Below are positions 50,717 through 59,302 of a DNA stretch of 64,000 bases, piece by piece. The notes below the pieces were generated by a model. That model was not told the origin of the DNA. It was given only the letters and a program-made list of their open reading frames with translations, and made no database searches. The DNA comes from Aeromicrobium sp. Sec7.5 (GTDB lineage Bacteria > Actinomycetota > Actinomycetes > Propionibacteriales > Nocardioidaceae). How positions within the stretch are numbered: the first letter of the stretch is position 1; the number at the start of each line of letters is the position of its first letter. A program made the translations under genes and the position numbers. The DNA lies in NCBI RefSeq assembly GCF_036867135.1, contig NZ_JBAJIJ010000003.1, positions 1 through 64,000 on the forward strand, written 5' to 3'.

Positions 50717-51286
50717 TCAGGACAGGCGCACCGCGATACCGGGGTAGTTCACGATGAGACCCGAGCCGTCGTACTCGAGCTCGCAGGCGAAGTCGAACGT
50801 CGTCGAGGTGTAGGCGAATCGGCCCTCCGCGCGAAGGCGCGTGTAGGTCTGCTCGAGTCGCTCGACCCGCAGGTCGTCGGCCCTGACGAAAGCCGCCGGA
50901 ACACTGACGGTCTCGTCGATCGCCAGCGTGAGCCGGCGGACCGGCAGCAGGTTCGTCACGCTCGAGGACTCGAAGTCGACGTCGACGCATCCGTCGAGGT
51001 CGGGTCGCGGTGCACCGTCGACGAACCAGGCACCGTCGCGGCGCTCGAGATCGGCAGCGAGGTCACCGCCGGCCGTGCGGGCCACGGCGCGCACCCGCCG
51101 GGTCGTCCAGCTGCCGTCAGTCTCGACGTCGTAGCCCACCGACCATGCAGCGCCGTCCTCGATCGCCGTGGTGTGCCCTCGCAGGAGGTGCCCGCCAGGC
51201 GTGCCCTTGTGGAACAGCACCTCGTGACCGTCACGGGCGCCGGTGTGACGCCACGAGGACTGCGGAGGCAGGTCCGCGAAGCTCAT
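50717..51286 (-). CDS. Putative glycolipid-binding family protein (PF06475-like)
   Basis: This is a 189-residue, all-beta protein with a Trp in the first helix/strand (PQSSWRHTGARDGHEVLFHK) and the core pattern AAWSVGYDVETDGSWTTRRVRAVARTAG, followed by CVDVDFESSSVTNLLPVRRL and ending IVNYPGIAVRLS. This matches the putative glycolipid-binding family related to P. aeruginosa PA1994 and to LolA-like folds. No signal peptide. Ligand and role unknown. Confidence 0.75.
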   Translation of the reverse strand: MSFADLPPQSSWRHTGARDGHEVLFHKGTPGGHLLRGHTTAIEDGAAWSVGYDVETDGSWTTRRVRAVARTAGGDLAADLERRDGAWFVDGAPRPDLDGCVDVDFESSSVTNLLPVRRLTLAIDETVSVPAAFVRADDLRVERLEQTYTRLRAEGRFAYTSTTFDFACELEYDGSGLIVNYPGIAVRLS

Positions 51287-51295
51287 GCCCCGATC

Positions 51296-51475
51296 CTAGG
51301 TCCGCGTCCGCCACCCCGGGAGGGCCGTGCCGCCGGTGCGCGTCGGTCCCACGGCGTCGTCACTGACGGCGTGCTCCACGACGTTGTCGTCGCTCTCGAC
51401 CCGATGCAACGCGATGAACATGACCAGCCGTGCGAGTCCGAGCACCAGGGCGATCGCAGCGAAGAGCGTGGTCAT
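51296..51475 (-). CDS. Small single-pass membrane protein
   Basis: This is a 59-residue protein with one N-terminal helix (LFAAIALVLGLARLVMFIALH) and a polar, acidic tail. Its ATG overlaps the stop of the DUF3995-like gene (ATGA), so the two are co-translated. No known family. Coupling and good composition support a real gene. Confidence 0.6.
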   Translation of the reverse strand: MTTLFAAIALVLGLARLVMFIALHRVESDDNVVEHAVSDDAVGPTRTGGTALPGWRTRT

Positions 51476-51963
51476 GATGATTCCTCCGCGCTGAGTCGAC
51501 GGTCTGCGGTGAGTCGCAGCCAGGTCACGAGGGCGGCCCCCCAGATGAGGAACAGCGGGTCCCACAGGAACGCGTGGCCGACCATGGCGGCCATGTCGTA
51601 GCCGCCGTCAGGCGTGATCAGCCCGGACAGCACCGCGACGCTGACGACGACGTTGAGACCTCCGTAGAGGACGAGCACCGGCCCGCCGATCCAGCACAGC
51701 CCGCGCCAGAACCTCGGCCACGGGATCCGCCCTCGGTCGACGAGGACCGGAATGACCGCGGCCGCTGTCTTCGCCAGGGCGATGACGCCCAGCAGCAGCC
51801 CCGCCTCGAGTGGCGACTCCTCGACCAGCTCCACGGCCCACTCGCCCACCGTGTCGAGCAACCATGACCCGCCCAGCGCCCAGTACAGGCTCGACGCTGC
51901 GTGGAGCAGACCAGCTGCACACGCGATGCCCACTGCCGCGCGCGCGACCGACTCCCGATGCAT
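51472..51963 (-). CDS. DUF3995-like membrane protein
   Basis: This is a 163-residue protein with four helices. The first contains GIACAAGLLHAASSLYWALGGSWLLDTVG, the characteristic start of DUF3995 (HxxxxxYWAxGG). The rest has ALAKTAAAVIPVLVD and WGAALVTWLRLTA. Function unknown. ATG at 51963 gives the family N-terminus. The stop is coupled to a 59-residue membrane protein gene. Confidence 0.75.
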   Translation of the reverse strand: MHRESVARAAVGIACAAGLLHAASSLYWALGGSWLLDTVGEWAVELVEESPLEAGLLLGVIALAKTAAAVIPVLVDRGRIPWPRFWRGLCWIGGPVLVLYGGLNVVVSVAVLSGLITPDGGYDMAAMVGHAFLWDPLFLIWGAALVTWLRLTADRRLSAEESS

Positions 51964-52109
51964 CTCTCGCCCCCTCGTTGCCGTTCGCAACCATACATTT
52001 GTCCAAGAAGGTGAACGCCTGGTGACCTGTCCGACCACCGGACACGGTCTCGCCGAACAGCCGAACAGCCGGACAGCCTGACGAGCCAGGCGCGACCCCG
52101 CTCGACTGA

Positions 52110-52718
52110 TCAGACCGGCGACGCGAGCTCGATCGGTTCGAGGTAGCTGACGCAGTCCTCGACCGCGCTCTCGAGATCGCTGGTCCGACCGTCGAGGGCA
52201 GCGTCGACGGTGGCGATCCAGCGGCGCTCCGGGTCCTCGTACCAGCGCTGGGTGACCGCGAAGCCGTACATGCGCGCCATCTCGGCGGCTGCGGCGTCGA
52301 CGCGGCTCGGCGACCCGGCGTCCAGGGCCTGCACGAGCTCCTGCTGCCACGCGCACTGCCAGCCAAGCAGGACGAAGGTCTCCCCGAACCCGGCCCCCAG
52401 CTGCACCGGGCCCGTCCCACCGGCGAGGAACATCTCCTGCAGCAGCAGGTCGACGTCGGGGAAGACGAAGCCAGCGGGGAACTGGCCCTCGAACGTGGCC
52501 ATCGCGGCCCGCGCCTCCACCGCCGCGGTCGACGTTCCCCGGACCTCGGTCACGGCCGGCTGCAGCTCAGCCGACTCGGAGGACTCCACGGACCCCGCCG
52601 GCGTGCCCTCGCCCGCGACCGCGCCCACGATCTTGACGCCCACCACGAGGACGAGAAGCACCAGCAGCCTCGTGACGAGCATCCCGCCCAACCGGCTCGA
52701 GTCGTCCGCGTCGCTCAC
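52110..52718 (-). CDS. Hypothetical membrane-anchored protein
   Basis: This is a 202-residue protein. One helix near the N-terminus (MLVTRLLVLLVLVVGVKIVGAVAG) is followed by a Ser/Glu-rich linker and an extracytoplasmic helical domain with two Cys (LLGWQCAWQQELVQAL, LESAVEDCVSYLEPIE) that may form a disulfide. No family recognised. It follows the ferredoxin-reductase gene on the same strand after a 111-bp gap. Confidence 0.6.
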   Translation of the reverse strand: MSDADDSSRLGGMLVTRLLVLLVLVVGVKIVGAVAGEGTPAGSVESSESAELQPAVTEVRGTSTAAVEARAAMATFEGQFPAGFVFPDVDLLLQEMFLAGGTGPVQLGAGFGETFVLLGWQCAWQQELVQALDAGSPSRVDAAAAEMARMYGFAVTQRWYEDPERRWIATVDAALDGRTSDLESAVEDCVSYLEPIELASPV

Positions 52719-52829
52719 GGCACCGGCCTCGCGGCGAGGACGTGGAGCAGCATCGGAACCTCCGGCACGGTGGGCGTGGTCCGAACATGGTCGTGCCGGA
52801 CGGCGCGCCAGCGCAAGGGCCCGACCCGG

Positions 52830-54461
52830 TCAGCGCTGGCGCAGCATCTCCGCCACGGTCGCGAGCTTGACGCGCGGCCTCCCCGCATCGGCGCCGCGCG
52901 ACCGCTCGGCGGCGTCGATACGGCGCATCCGGCGGCGTCCCACGACGTCGACGCGTCGTGACTTGAGCAGCCGTTCGAGCTCGCGCCGCTTGCCCGAGGG
53001 AGTGGCGACGTCGCCGCGGGCCACGTCGGCCAGCAGCGTCGCCACGGTCTCCTGGGCGTCGCTGCGGTTGGCGCCGATGCCGCCGGTCGCACCACGCTTG
53101 ATCCACCCGACGACGTAGGCGCCGGGGACCGGTGCGCCGGTCGCCGGGTCGACGACCCGACCCGCCTCGTGCGGCACAGTGGCGGTGGTGGCGTCGAAGG
53201 GCAGGTCCGCGACCGGGGTGCCGCGGTGGCCGGTGGACCGGACCAGCAGACCGGCGGGAGCCACGACCGACTCGCGCGGTTCGGCCGGGTCGCCCGTGGA
53301 ACGCCCGAGCCGCACGGCCTCGAGACGCTGCTCACCCTCGAGCGCCTCGACCGTGCGGAAGAACGCCAGGACGAGCCGGCGGCCGGGCGGCGGAGGCGCG
53401 GACCAGTCCATCTGCTCCTGCGGCAGGTCGGCCAGGAGGGCCGCCTTCGACGTCGGTCCGGCGTCGGCGATCTCCTCGGCCACACGTGGGTCGTGCTCGA
53501 CGACGACGTCGATGCCGGCCGGCATCATGAGCAGCTCCGGCCGCGTGAACGCGGCGTTCGCCGGGCCGCGCCGACCCACCACCACGACCTCGCGCACCGC
53601 GCTGGTGCGCAGCTCGGCCAGGGCGTGGTCGGCGATGTCGGTGCGCCCCAGGTCGTCCACGTCCGACAGCAGGATGCGGGCGACGTCGAGGGCCACGTTG
53701 CCGTTGCCGACCACGACGACACGCTCGGCGTCGAGCTCCACCGCGTCGGCCGCGACGTCCGGGTGCGCGTTGTACCAACCGACGACCTCGGGCGCCGCGT
53801 GCACGCCGGACAGCTCGTCCTCGCCCGCCAGCCCCATCGGCCGGTCGTCGCGCGCACCGACCGCGTACACGACCGCGTCGTGGTGCTCGAGCAGCTCGGC
53901 GTGGGTGACGTCGCGGCCGACCTCCACGTTCAGGTACATGTGGGTGCGCGGGTGGTCGTAGGTCCACGTGAACATGTCGAGCAGCCGCTTGGTGTCGGCG
54001 TGGTCGGGCGCCACCCCGGCACGGAGGAGCCCACCGGCGACGGGCAGGCGATCGAAGATCGAGATCTCGCTCGACGACGTCGTGAGCAGCTCCCGTGCGG
54101 CGTACGAGGCGGCAGGGCCGGAGCCGACCACCGCGACGCGCGGAGGCGTGTCCCGCTTCGGCGTGACCGGCAGGAACGTCGGCGCCGACCAGCCGTCCTC
54201 GGCCGGACGGTCCCGGTAGTAGTCGGCGTTCAGGTCGATGAAGACCTGTTCCTCACCGGAGAGCCGGTCGAGCGGCTTGATCGCCGACACCGGGCACGCG
54301 TCGGCGCACGCCCCGCAGTCGATGCAGGTGTCGGGGTCGACGTAGACCATCTCGGTGCGGCCGAAGTCGGGCTCCCCCGGGGCCGGGTGGATGCAGTTGA
54401 CCGGGCACACCGACATGCAGGAGGCGTCGTTGCAGCACGACTGGGTGACGACGTAGGTCAC
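52830..54461 (-). CDS. Ferredoxin-ferredoxin NADP reductase fusion (FprB-like)
   Basis: This is a 543-residue redox protein. Residues 1-70 form a 7Fe/8Fe ferredoxin with clusters in SCCNDASCMSVCPVNCIHP and DTCIDCGACADACPVSAI. From about 105 an adrenodoxin reductase-like domain follows, with FAD site RVAVVGSGPAASYAARELL and NADPH site RVVVVGNGNVALDVARILL. It should pass electrons from NADPH to oxygenases. GTG start. It is transcribed directly downstream of the AurF-type oxygenase gene (18 bp), so the two very likely work together; the nearby P450 is another possible client. Confidence 0.92.
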   Translation of the reverse strand: MTYVVTQSCCNDASCMSVCPVNCIHPAPGEPDFGRTEMVYVDPDTCIDCGACADACPVSAIKPLDRLSGEEQVFIDLNADYYRDRPAEDGWSAPTFLPVTPKRDTPPRVAVVGSGPAASYAARELLTTSSSEISIFDRLPVAGGLLRAGVAPDHADTKRLLDMFTWTYDHPRTHMYLNVEVGRDVTHAELLEHHDAVVYAVGARDDRPMGLAGEDELSGVHAAPEVVGWYNAHPDVAADAVELDAERVVVVGNGNVALDVARILLSDVDDLGRTDIADHALAELRTSAVREVVVVGRRGPANAAFTRPELLMMPAGIDVVVEHDPRVAEEIADAGPTSKAALLADLPQEQMDWSAPPPPGRRLVLAFFRTVEALEGEQRLEAVRLGRSTGDPAEPRESVVAPAGLLVRSTGHRGTPVADLPFDATTATVPHEAGRVVDPATGAPVPGAYVVGWIKRGATGGIGANRSDAQETVATLLADVARGDVATPSGKRRELERLLKSRRVDVVGRRRMRRIDAAERSRGADAGRPRVKLATVAEMLRQR

Positions 54462-54479
54462 GGGCGGTTCCGATCCGGC

Positions 54480-55388
54480 TCAGAGCATGTGGACGGCGCG
54501 GTACCGGCGCATCGCCGCCGGCGTCAGGAGGCCCACGTCGGACAGGAAGTCCATCAGGTGCACGCAGCTCAGCCGCATGAGGTTGTGGTGGTGCTCGTTG
54601 CCCTTGGCGGCCGCGAGGGCACGCTTGCGGTCGAGGCCGACGTTCTCGTAGACCGCCGGGTTCACCATGCTCTTGACGATCACGAACGCCGCGGTCGCGA
54701 TGACCCAGGCACTCTGCCGGCGGCGCAGGGCGCTGGCGCCCTCGAGGTGCTGGCGGATCTCGTGCCGCGCGAACTTCATGTGCCGCGCCTCCTCCACGAC
54801 GTGGATCTTGCTCGTCGTGCGGACGATGGGAAGGACGTCCTCCCCGCGCATCCAGTCGCGCTGCATGACGTCGAGGATCTCCTCGGCGACGAGGATCGCG
54901 CCGTACGCGACCTCGGCCTTCGCGACGCTCTTCAATCCGCGTGCGGCCTCCACGACGGGGCGCGCCGGCACGTAGTGCGGGACCCCCATGGTCTGGCAGG
55001 CCCGGGCGAACATCAGCGAGTGGCGGCACTCGTCAGCGATCTCGGTCAGCGCGAACTGGAACTCTGAGCCCGTGACGTCGGCGGTGTACTGCTCGCGCAG
55101 CAGCATCTGCTGCAGGATCATCTCGAACCAGATGCCGGTGCTCATGATGGAGCCGACCTCGTGCCGTGTGAGCGCGACCCGCTGGTCCTGCGTCATCTCG
55201 TCCCAGAGGTCGGTGCCGTAGAGCGTGCACCACTCCGGGTTCAGGCCGTAGTGTCCGGGGTCGAGCGGGGTGTCCCAGTCGACCTCGGTCTGCGGGTCGT
55301 ACGAGAGCTTCTGCGAGGAAGTCAGCAGGCGTGCGAGCTCGTCGTCGGCGTCGAGTGCGGTGCGGAACGCGTCCGGTGCGATCGTCAT
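54480..55388 (-). CDS. AurF-family diiron oxygenase
   Basis: This is a 302-residue helical protein with paired Glu/His iron ligands: RHEVGSIMSTGIWFEM, TEIADECRHSLMFARACQ, AEEILDVMQRDWM and VEEARHMKFARHEI. AurF-type enzymes oxidise aryl amines or carry out related N-oxygenations and hydroxylations. ATG at 55388 was chosen for the GGGAG site 6 bases upstream; an ATG 6 bp earlier is also possible. It is the first gene of an operon with the ferredoxin reductase fusion that can supply its electrons, and sits beside fatty-acid/steroid-type genes. The substrate is unknown. Confidence 0.85.
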   Translation of the reverse strand: MTIAPDAFRTALDADDELARLLTSSQKLSYDPQTEVDWDTPLDPGHYGLNPEWCTLYGTDLWDEMTQDQRVALTRHEVGSIMSTGIWFEMILQQMLLREQYTADVTGSEFQFALTEIADECRHSLMFARACQTMGVPHYVPARPVVEAARGLKSVAKAEVAYGAILVAEEILDVMQRDWMRGEDVLPIVRTTSKIHVVEEARHMKFARHEIRQHLEGASALRRRQSAWVIATAAFVIVKSMVNPAVYENVGLDRKRALAAAKGNEHHHNLMRLSCVHLMDFLSDVGLLTPAAMRRYRAVHML

Positions 55389-55423
55389 GAACATCTCCCG
55401 ATCGTGATTGACAGGTGGTATGG

Positions 55424-55438
55424 GACATCTGCGATGTC
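55424..55438. promoter_or_regulatory. Operator-like dyad before the AurF-type gene
   Basis: GACATC-TGC-GATGTC lies 36 bp upstream of the oxygenase start, between the operon and the upstream TetR gene, which has the same orientation. TetR-type control is plausible but unproven. Confidence 0.45.
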
Positions 55439-55517
55439 GCATTGCGTACCCACGGTATGCCACGCGTCGCGCAGACGAAACCCGGCGCGACGAGATGCCC
55501 GTCACGCTGGCCGGACG

Positions 55518-56123
55518 TCAGGCCGGCGCGTCCCATGCGTCGGCGAGCGTGCGGAGCGCGACCTTCCAGGCCGTGACCACGCGGTCGGTGCCGACGCGGG
55601 GCTCGAGCACGCCGGCCAGGTGCGAGCCGGTGAGCAGGTCGATCGTGAACTGCACGAGCATCGCCGCCTGCGGGTGGTCCTCGCCGACCAGGATCGTGAT
55701 GCTGCGGTGCACCGCTACGAAGATGCGCTGCTGCAGCGGCACGAGCGCGTCGCGCAGGTCGGGGTCGGTGCGCGCGGCGACCCACAGCTCGAGGGCCGCG
55801 GTGTAGGCGGGGCTCCGGAGCTCGCGCCAGACCAGGTCGACGACCTCGTCCCACGACCCCGCCAGCGGGCCGTCGGCCGGGGGGTTGTCACCGAGCACCT
55901 CCAGGCGGCGCTCGATGATGTCCTCCACGACACCGGCCATCAGCGCGCTGCGCGTCGGGAAGTGGTGCAGCAACGTGCCCCGCGCGACACCCGCGCGCGC
56001 CTGGACGGCGCCGACCGTGGTGGCCGCGTAGCCGCCGTCGAGCAGGCAGTCGAACGCCGCCTCGACGAGCCTCGCGCGGGTCGTGACCGACCGCTGCTGC
56101 TGCGCGCGCTGCGTCGCCACCAT
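55518..56123 (-). CDS. TetR-family regulator
   Basis: This is a 201-residue TetR protein. The helix-turn-helix is TTVGAVQARAGVARGTLLHHFPTRSALM (about 36-63), and the ligand domain is helical (LELWVAARTDPDLRDALVPLQQRI). It is divergent from the SRPBCC-thiolase-hydratase fusion and upstream of the AurF operon, with dyads in front of both. It probably coordinates this lipid- or aromatic-oxidation block; an acyl-CoA ligand would be typical. Confidence 0.87.
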   Translation of the reverse strand: MVATQRAQQQRSVTTRARLVEAAFDCLLDGGYAATTVGAVQARAGVARGTLLHHFPTRSALMAGVVEDIIERRLEVLGDNPPADGPLAGSWDEVVDLVWRELRSPAYTAALELWVAARTDPDLRDALVPLQQRIFVAVHRSITILVGEDHPQAAMLVQFTIDLLTGSHLAGVLEPRVGTDRVVTAWKVALRTLADAWDAPA

Positions 56124-56190
56124 GGCGGCACCCTAGTCGACCGCGGCCGCGCCCCGCGGGTTGCGGAGTCGGACGGTGGTCCCTCATCAT

Positions 56191-56202
56191 GACTAAACAG
56201 TC
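56191..56202. promoter_or_regulatory. Candidate TetR operator
   Basis: GACT-AAAC-AGTC lies between the divergent TetR gene and the three-domain fusion gene, 24 bp before the latter's ATG. The dyad is short, so the call depends on position more than on strength. Confidence 0.35.
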
Positions 56203-56226
56203 CGACCAGACCGAAAGGCGTCTCCG

Positions 56227-59181
56227 ATGCCTGCCTCCTCCCGCGACCGCCTCGTCCGACGCGCCCAGAGCGCCCGGGTCGTCGCGCGCGCCCTGACCCG
56301 CACCGCCGTCGACACCCTCGGATCCGCGGTCGGCGGGGCGCGTCAGTCCGTCGACGACGGAGCGGTCGCCGTCGACCTCCCCGCACCGGCCGGCGTCGAC
56401 ACGTACGCCCGCACCGTGAGCAACCAGCGGTTCGTCGCCGCACCACCCGCCGTGGTCGCCGAGCTGGTGCGCGACCTCGACCGCACCGCCGACTGGCTCA
56501 CGCTCCACGTCGCGTGGCGCGGCGAGCGCCCGGAGCGCATCGAGCCCGGCGCCGAGTTCGTGCAGCAGATCTCGCTGATGGACATCCCCGCCCAGGCGCG
56601 CTGGCACGTCGAGCGGGCCGACGACTCCGGCTACGCGCTGCGCGGCACCGGTCCGATGGGCATCACCGTGGGCCTGTGGTGCTCGATCGCACCGCACGCC
56701 GGCGGCACCGCCGTGCGGATGGACGGCGCCCTCGACGGGGCGCCCGTGCGCGGACCCATCGGGCTGACCGCGGTGCGCAGCGTCGAGTCCGCGCTGCAGG
56801 AGTCGCTGGCAGCGCTCGCCGCCCTGCTCGAGGGGGGTGCCGCCATGCTGCGCGTGCCTGACGAGCCCGTCCTGCACGAGCGCACCGGCACACTGCTCGA
56901 CCCCACGACCCCGGTCGTGATCGGTGTCGGCCAGGTCGTCCAGCGCACGCCCGACCTCGAGGGCCCCCTCGAGCCCACCGCGCTCTCGGCCGAGGCGCTG
57001 CGCCGAGCGGCCACCGACGCGGGCGGCACCGCCGACCTGCTCGCCGCCGCCGACGTGGTCTACGCCGTGCCCAGCGCCTCGTGGGCCTACCGCGACCAGG
57101 CCGGTGCCGTCGCCGCACTCGTCGGCGCGCACGACGCGGCCACGGTGCAGACCTCCCAGTACGGCGGCGACGGGGCCCAGCTGGCGCTCAACGACGCCGC
57201 CCAGCAAGTCGTCGACGGCTCCGCGCACGTCGTGCTCGTCTCGGGCGCCGAGGCCGGCTCGACCGTCTCGGCGCTCCAGAAGGTCGGTCGGGACCCGGAG
57301 TGGACCCAGCAGGCCGACGACGCCGCCCCCGACCGCGAGATCGGCATCGACCGCTCGGCCAACACCGAGATCGAGACCGGCGTCGGGCTCGGCGCACCGA
57401 TCTACGTCTACGCCCTGATCGAGTCCGCGCTGCGGGGCGCCGCGGGCGAGGACGCCGACGAGCACCAGGGCCGCATCGCCGACCTCTGGGCGCGGGGCAG
57501 CGAGGTCGCCGCCGACAACCCGTTCGCGTGGGACCCCACGGCACGCACCGCCGAGGAGATCGCGACGCCCACGCCCGACAACCGCAGCATCAGCGACCCG
57601 TACACGAAGCTCATGTGCGCGAACCTGCAGGTCGACCTCGCGGCCGGCGTCATCGTGGCGAGCGTCGCGGCGGCGCAGGCGGCTGGAGTGCCGCAGGACC
57701 AGTGGGTGTTCCTGCACGCGGGCGCCTCGGCGACCGACGAGTGGTTCGTCTCCGAACGTGCCGACCTCGCGGAGTCCCCCGCGATCGCCGCGGCCGCGTC
57801 GGCGGCGCTCGACCACGCCGGCATCACCGCGCAGGACCTCGGTCCGATCGATCTTTACTCGTGCTTCCCCGCCGCCGTCCAGCTCGGGGCGAAGGCGCTC
57901 GGGCTGCCGTGGGCCGACCCGGCACGGCCCCTGACGGTGACGGGCGGGCTGACCTCGGCCGGCGGCCCCGGCAACAACTACGGGCTGCACGCGGTCTCGA
58001 CGATCGTGCCTCTGCTGCGCGAGGCGCGGGAGGAGTTCGGGCTCTCGAGCTCGCTCGGCTGGTACGCCACCAAGCACGCCCTCGGCGTCTACTCGGCCAC
58101 GCCCCCGGGCCGCCCCTTCGCCCACCTCAAGCCGGCGTTCGAGCGGCCGCCGGCGCGGCGGGTGCTCGCGACGCTCGAGGCCTCCGCCGTGGTCGAGGCC
58201 GTCACGGTGCCGTTCGGGCGCGTGGGCGACCCCGAGGCCGTGATCGTCTCGGCGATCACGGCGGCCGGCGACCGCGTGCTGCTGCGCCGCGAGGATCCCG
58301 ACGAGGTCGTCATGCTCATGGAGACCGATCCGCTGCGGCGCACGATCCGATTCGACGGCGACCGGCTCGTGCTCGACGACGCGTCTCCCGCCGACCTGCC
58401 GGCCCCGCCCTCCGCGACGGTCCGCACGGACCGCGCCGGTGACCACGGCGAGGTCCTGGTCATCACGCTCGACCGCCCGGCCGTGCGCAACGCGGTCGAT
58501 CGGCCGATGGCGCTCGCCCTGGAGCGTGCCGTCGACGACGCCGAGGCCGACGCGTCGGTGCGCGTCATCGTGCTGACCGGTGCGGGTGGCACGTTCTGCG
58601 CCGGCATGGACCTCTCCGGCGCCCACCGCGGCGAGATCCCCGTGACCGACCGGCGCGGGCCGCTCGGGCTCACGGCGGAGCCGCCGACCAAGCCGACGAT
58701 CGCCGCCGTGGAGGGCCCGGCGCTGGCGGGCGGGTTCGAGCTCGCGCTGTGCGCCGACCTCGTGGTGGCCGCGGACGATGCGATCTTCGGGCTGCCGGAG
58801 GCCAAGCGCGGTCTGCTCGCCGCCGCGGGCGGGCTCTGGCGCACCGCCGTCCGACTCCCGCGCCCGGTGGCGATGGAGCTCGCACTCGTCGCTGAGCCCC
58901 TGCCGGCGCGGCGCCTCGCCGAGCTGGGCCTGGTGAACTCGGTCGTGGAGCCGGGCACGGCCCTCGAGGCAGCACTCGACCTCGCGAGGAAGATCGCCGC
59001 GAACGCCCCCCTGTCGATCACGGTCGGCAAGCAGATCGTCGACGCGGCCCCGACCTGGTCACCCGAGGAGGGCTTCGCGCGGCAGAGCGAGCTCGCGAGC
59101 CCCGTGATCCTGTCCGACGACGCCCGCGAGGGCGTGGCGGCCTTCGCCGAGAAGCGCACCCCGCACTGGACCGGCCGCTGA
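56227..59181 (+). CDS. SRPBCC - thiolase-like - enoyl-CoA hydratase fusion protein
   Basis: This is a 984-residue three-part protein. Residues about 60-205 are an SRPBCC lipid-binding domain (VSNQRFVAAPPAVVAELVRDL). Residues about 215-715 are a type-1 thiolase-like domain (VVIGVGQVVQRTP, DLYSCFPAAVQ, GGLTSAGGPGNNYGLHAV) with a C-terminal OB-like extension. Residues about 727-984 are an enoyl-CoA hydratase/isomerase (GGTFCAGMDLSG, LAGGFELALCAD, FGLPEAKRGL, with a Glu at the usual acid position). At the place of the nucleophilic Cys, the thiolase reads TSQYGGDGAQ, so condensing or cleaving activity is doubtful. An ATG at 56845 behind GAGGGGGG might give a separate thiolase-hydratase product. 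It likely acts on acyl-CoA in beta-oxidation-like metabolism. Confidence 0.85.
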   Translation: MPASSRDRLVRRAQSARVVARALTRTAVDTLGSAVGGARQSVDDGAVAVDLPAPAGVDTYARTVSNQRFVAAPPAVVAELVRDLDRTADWLTLHVAWRGERPERIEPGAEFVQQISLMDIPAQARWHVERADDSGYALRGTGPMGITVGLWCSIAPHAGGTAVRMDGALDGAPVRGPIGLTAVRSVESALQESLAALAALLEGGAAMLRVPDEPVLHERTGTLLDPTTPVVIGVGQVVQRTPDLEGPLEPTALSAEALRRAATDAGGTADLLAAADVVYAVPSASWAYRDQAGAVAALVGAHDAATVQTSQYGGDGAQLALNDAAQQVVDGSAHVVLVSGAEAGSTVSALQKVGRDPEWTQQADDAAPDREIGIDRSANTEIETGVGLGAPIYVYALIESALRGAAGEDADEHQGRIADLWARGSEVAADNPFAWDPTARTAEEIATPTPDNRSISDPYTKLMCANLQVDLAAGVIVASVAAAQAAGVPQDQWVFLHAGASATDEWFVSERADLAESPAIAAAASAALDHAGITAQDLGPIDLYSCFPAAVQLGAKALGLPWADPARPLTVTGGLTSAGGPGNNYGLHAVSTIVPLLREAREEFGLSSSLGWYATKHALGVYSATPPGRPFAHLKPAFERPPARRVLATLEASAVVEAVTVPFGRVGDPEAVIVSAITAAGDRVLLRREDPDEVVMLMETDPLRRTIRFDGDRLVLDDASPADLPAPPSATVRTDRAGDHGEVLVITLDRPAVRNAVDRPMALALERAVDDAEADASVRVIVLTGAGGTFCAGMDLSGAHRGEIPVTDRRGPLGLTAEPPTKPTIAAVEGPALAGGFELALCADLVVAADDAIFGLPEAKRGLLAAAGGLWRTAVRLPRPVAMELALVAEPLPARRLAELGLVNSVVEPGTALEAALDLARKIAANAPLSITVGKQIVDAAPTWSPEEGFARQSELASPVILSDDAREGVAAFAEKRTPHWTGR

Positions 59182-59185
59182 CACA

Positions 59186-59291
59186 GCCACCGGTGGTTGA
59201 GGTGCGACGAGCGCCAGCGAGGAGCCTCGAAACTGACCAGGGTTTCGAGGCTCGCGCCCTGGAGGGCACTCACACCTCAACCACCGGTGGC
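59186..59291. repeat. 106-bp nested inverted repeat
   Basis: The outer arms are perfect over 19 bp (59186-59204 and 59273-59291, core CCACCGGTGGTTGAGGTG). The inner arms are perfect over 11 bp (AGCCTCGAAAC at 59223-59233 and its complement at 59242-59252). It lies between convergent genes and could serve as a bidirectional terminator. The modular palindrome with GGTTTCGAGGCTCG resembles dispersed intergenic repeats of some actinobacteria, so it may be a MITE- or REP-like element. Confidence 0.75.
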
Positions 59292-59302
59292 GAGGCGGGT
59301 GG

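Noticed and set aside
53169-55067. Plus-strand 632-codon frame opposite the ferredoxin reductase and oxygenase genes
   Set aside because: Antisense shadow spanning two real genes; composition dominated by Arg, Val, His and Asp.
55888-58626. Minus-strand 912-codon frame opposite the fusion gene
   Set aside because: Antisense shadow; the plus strand encodes clear SRPBCC, thiolase and crotonase motifs.
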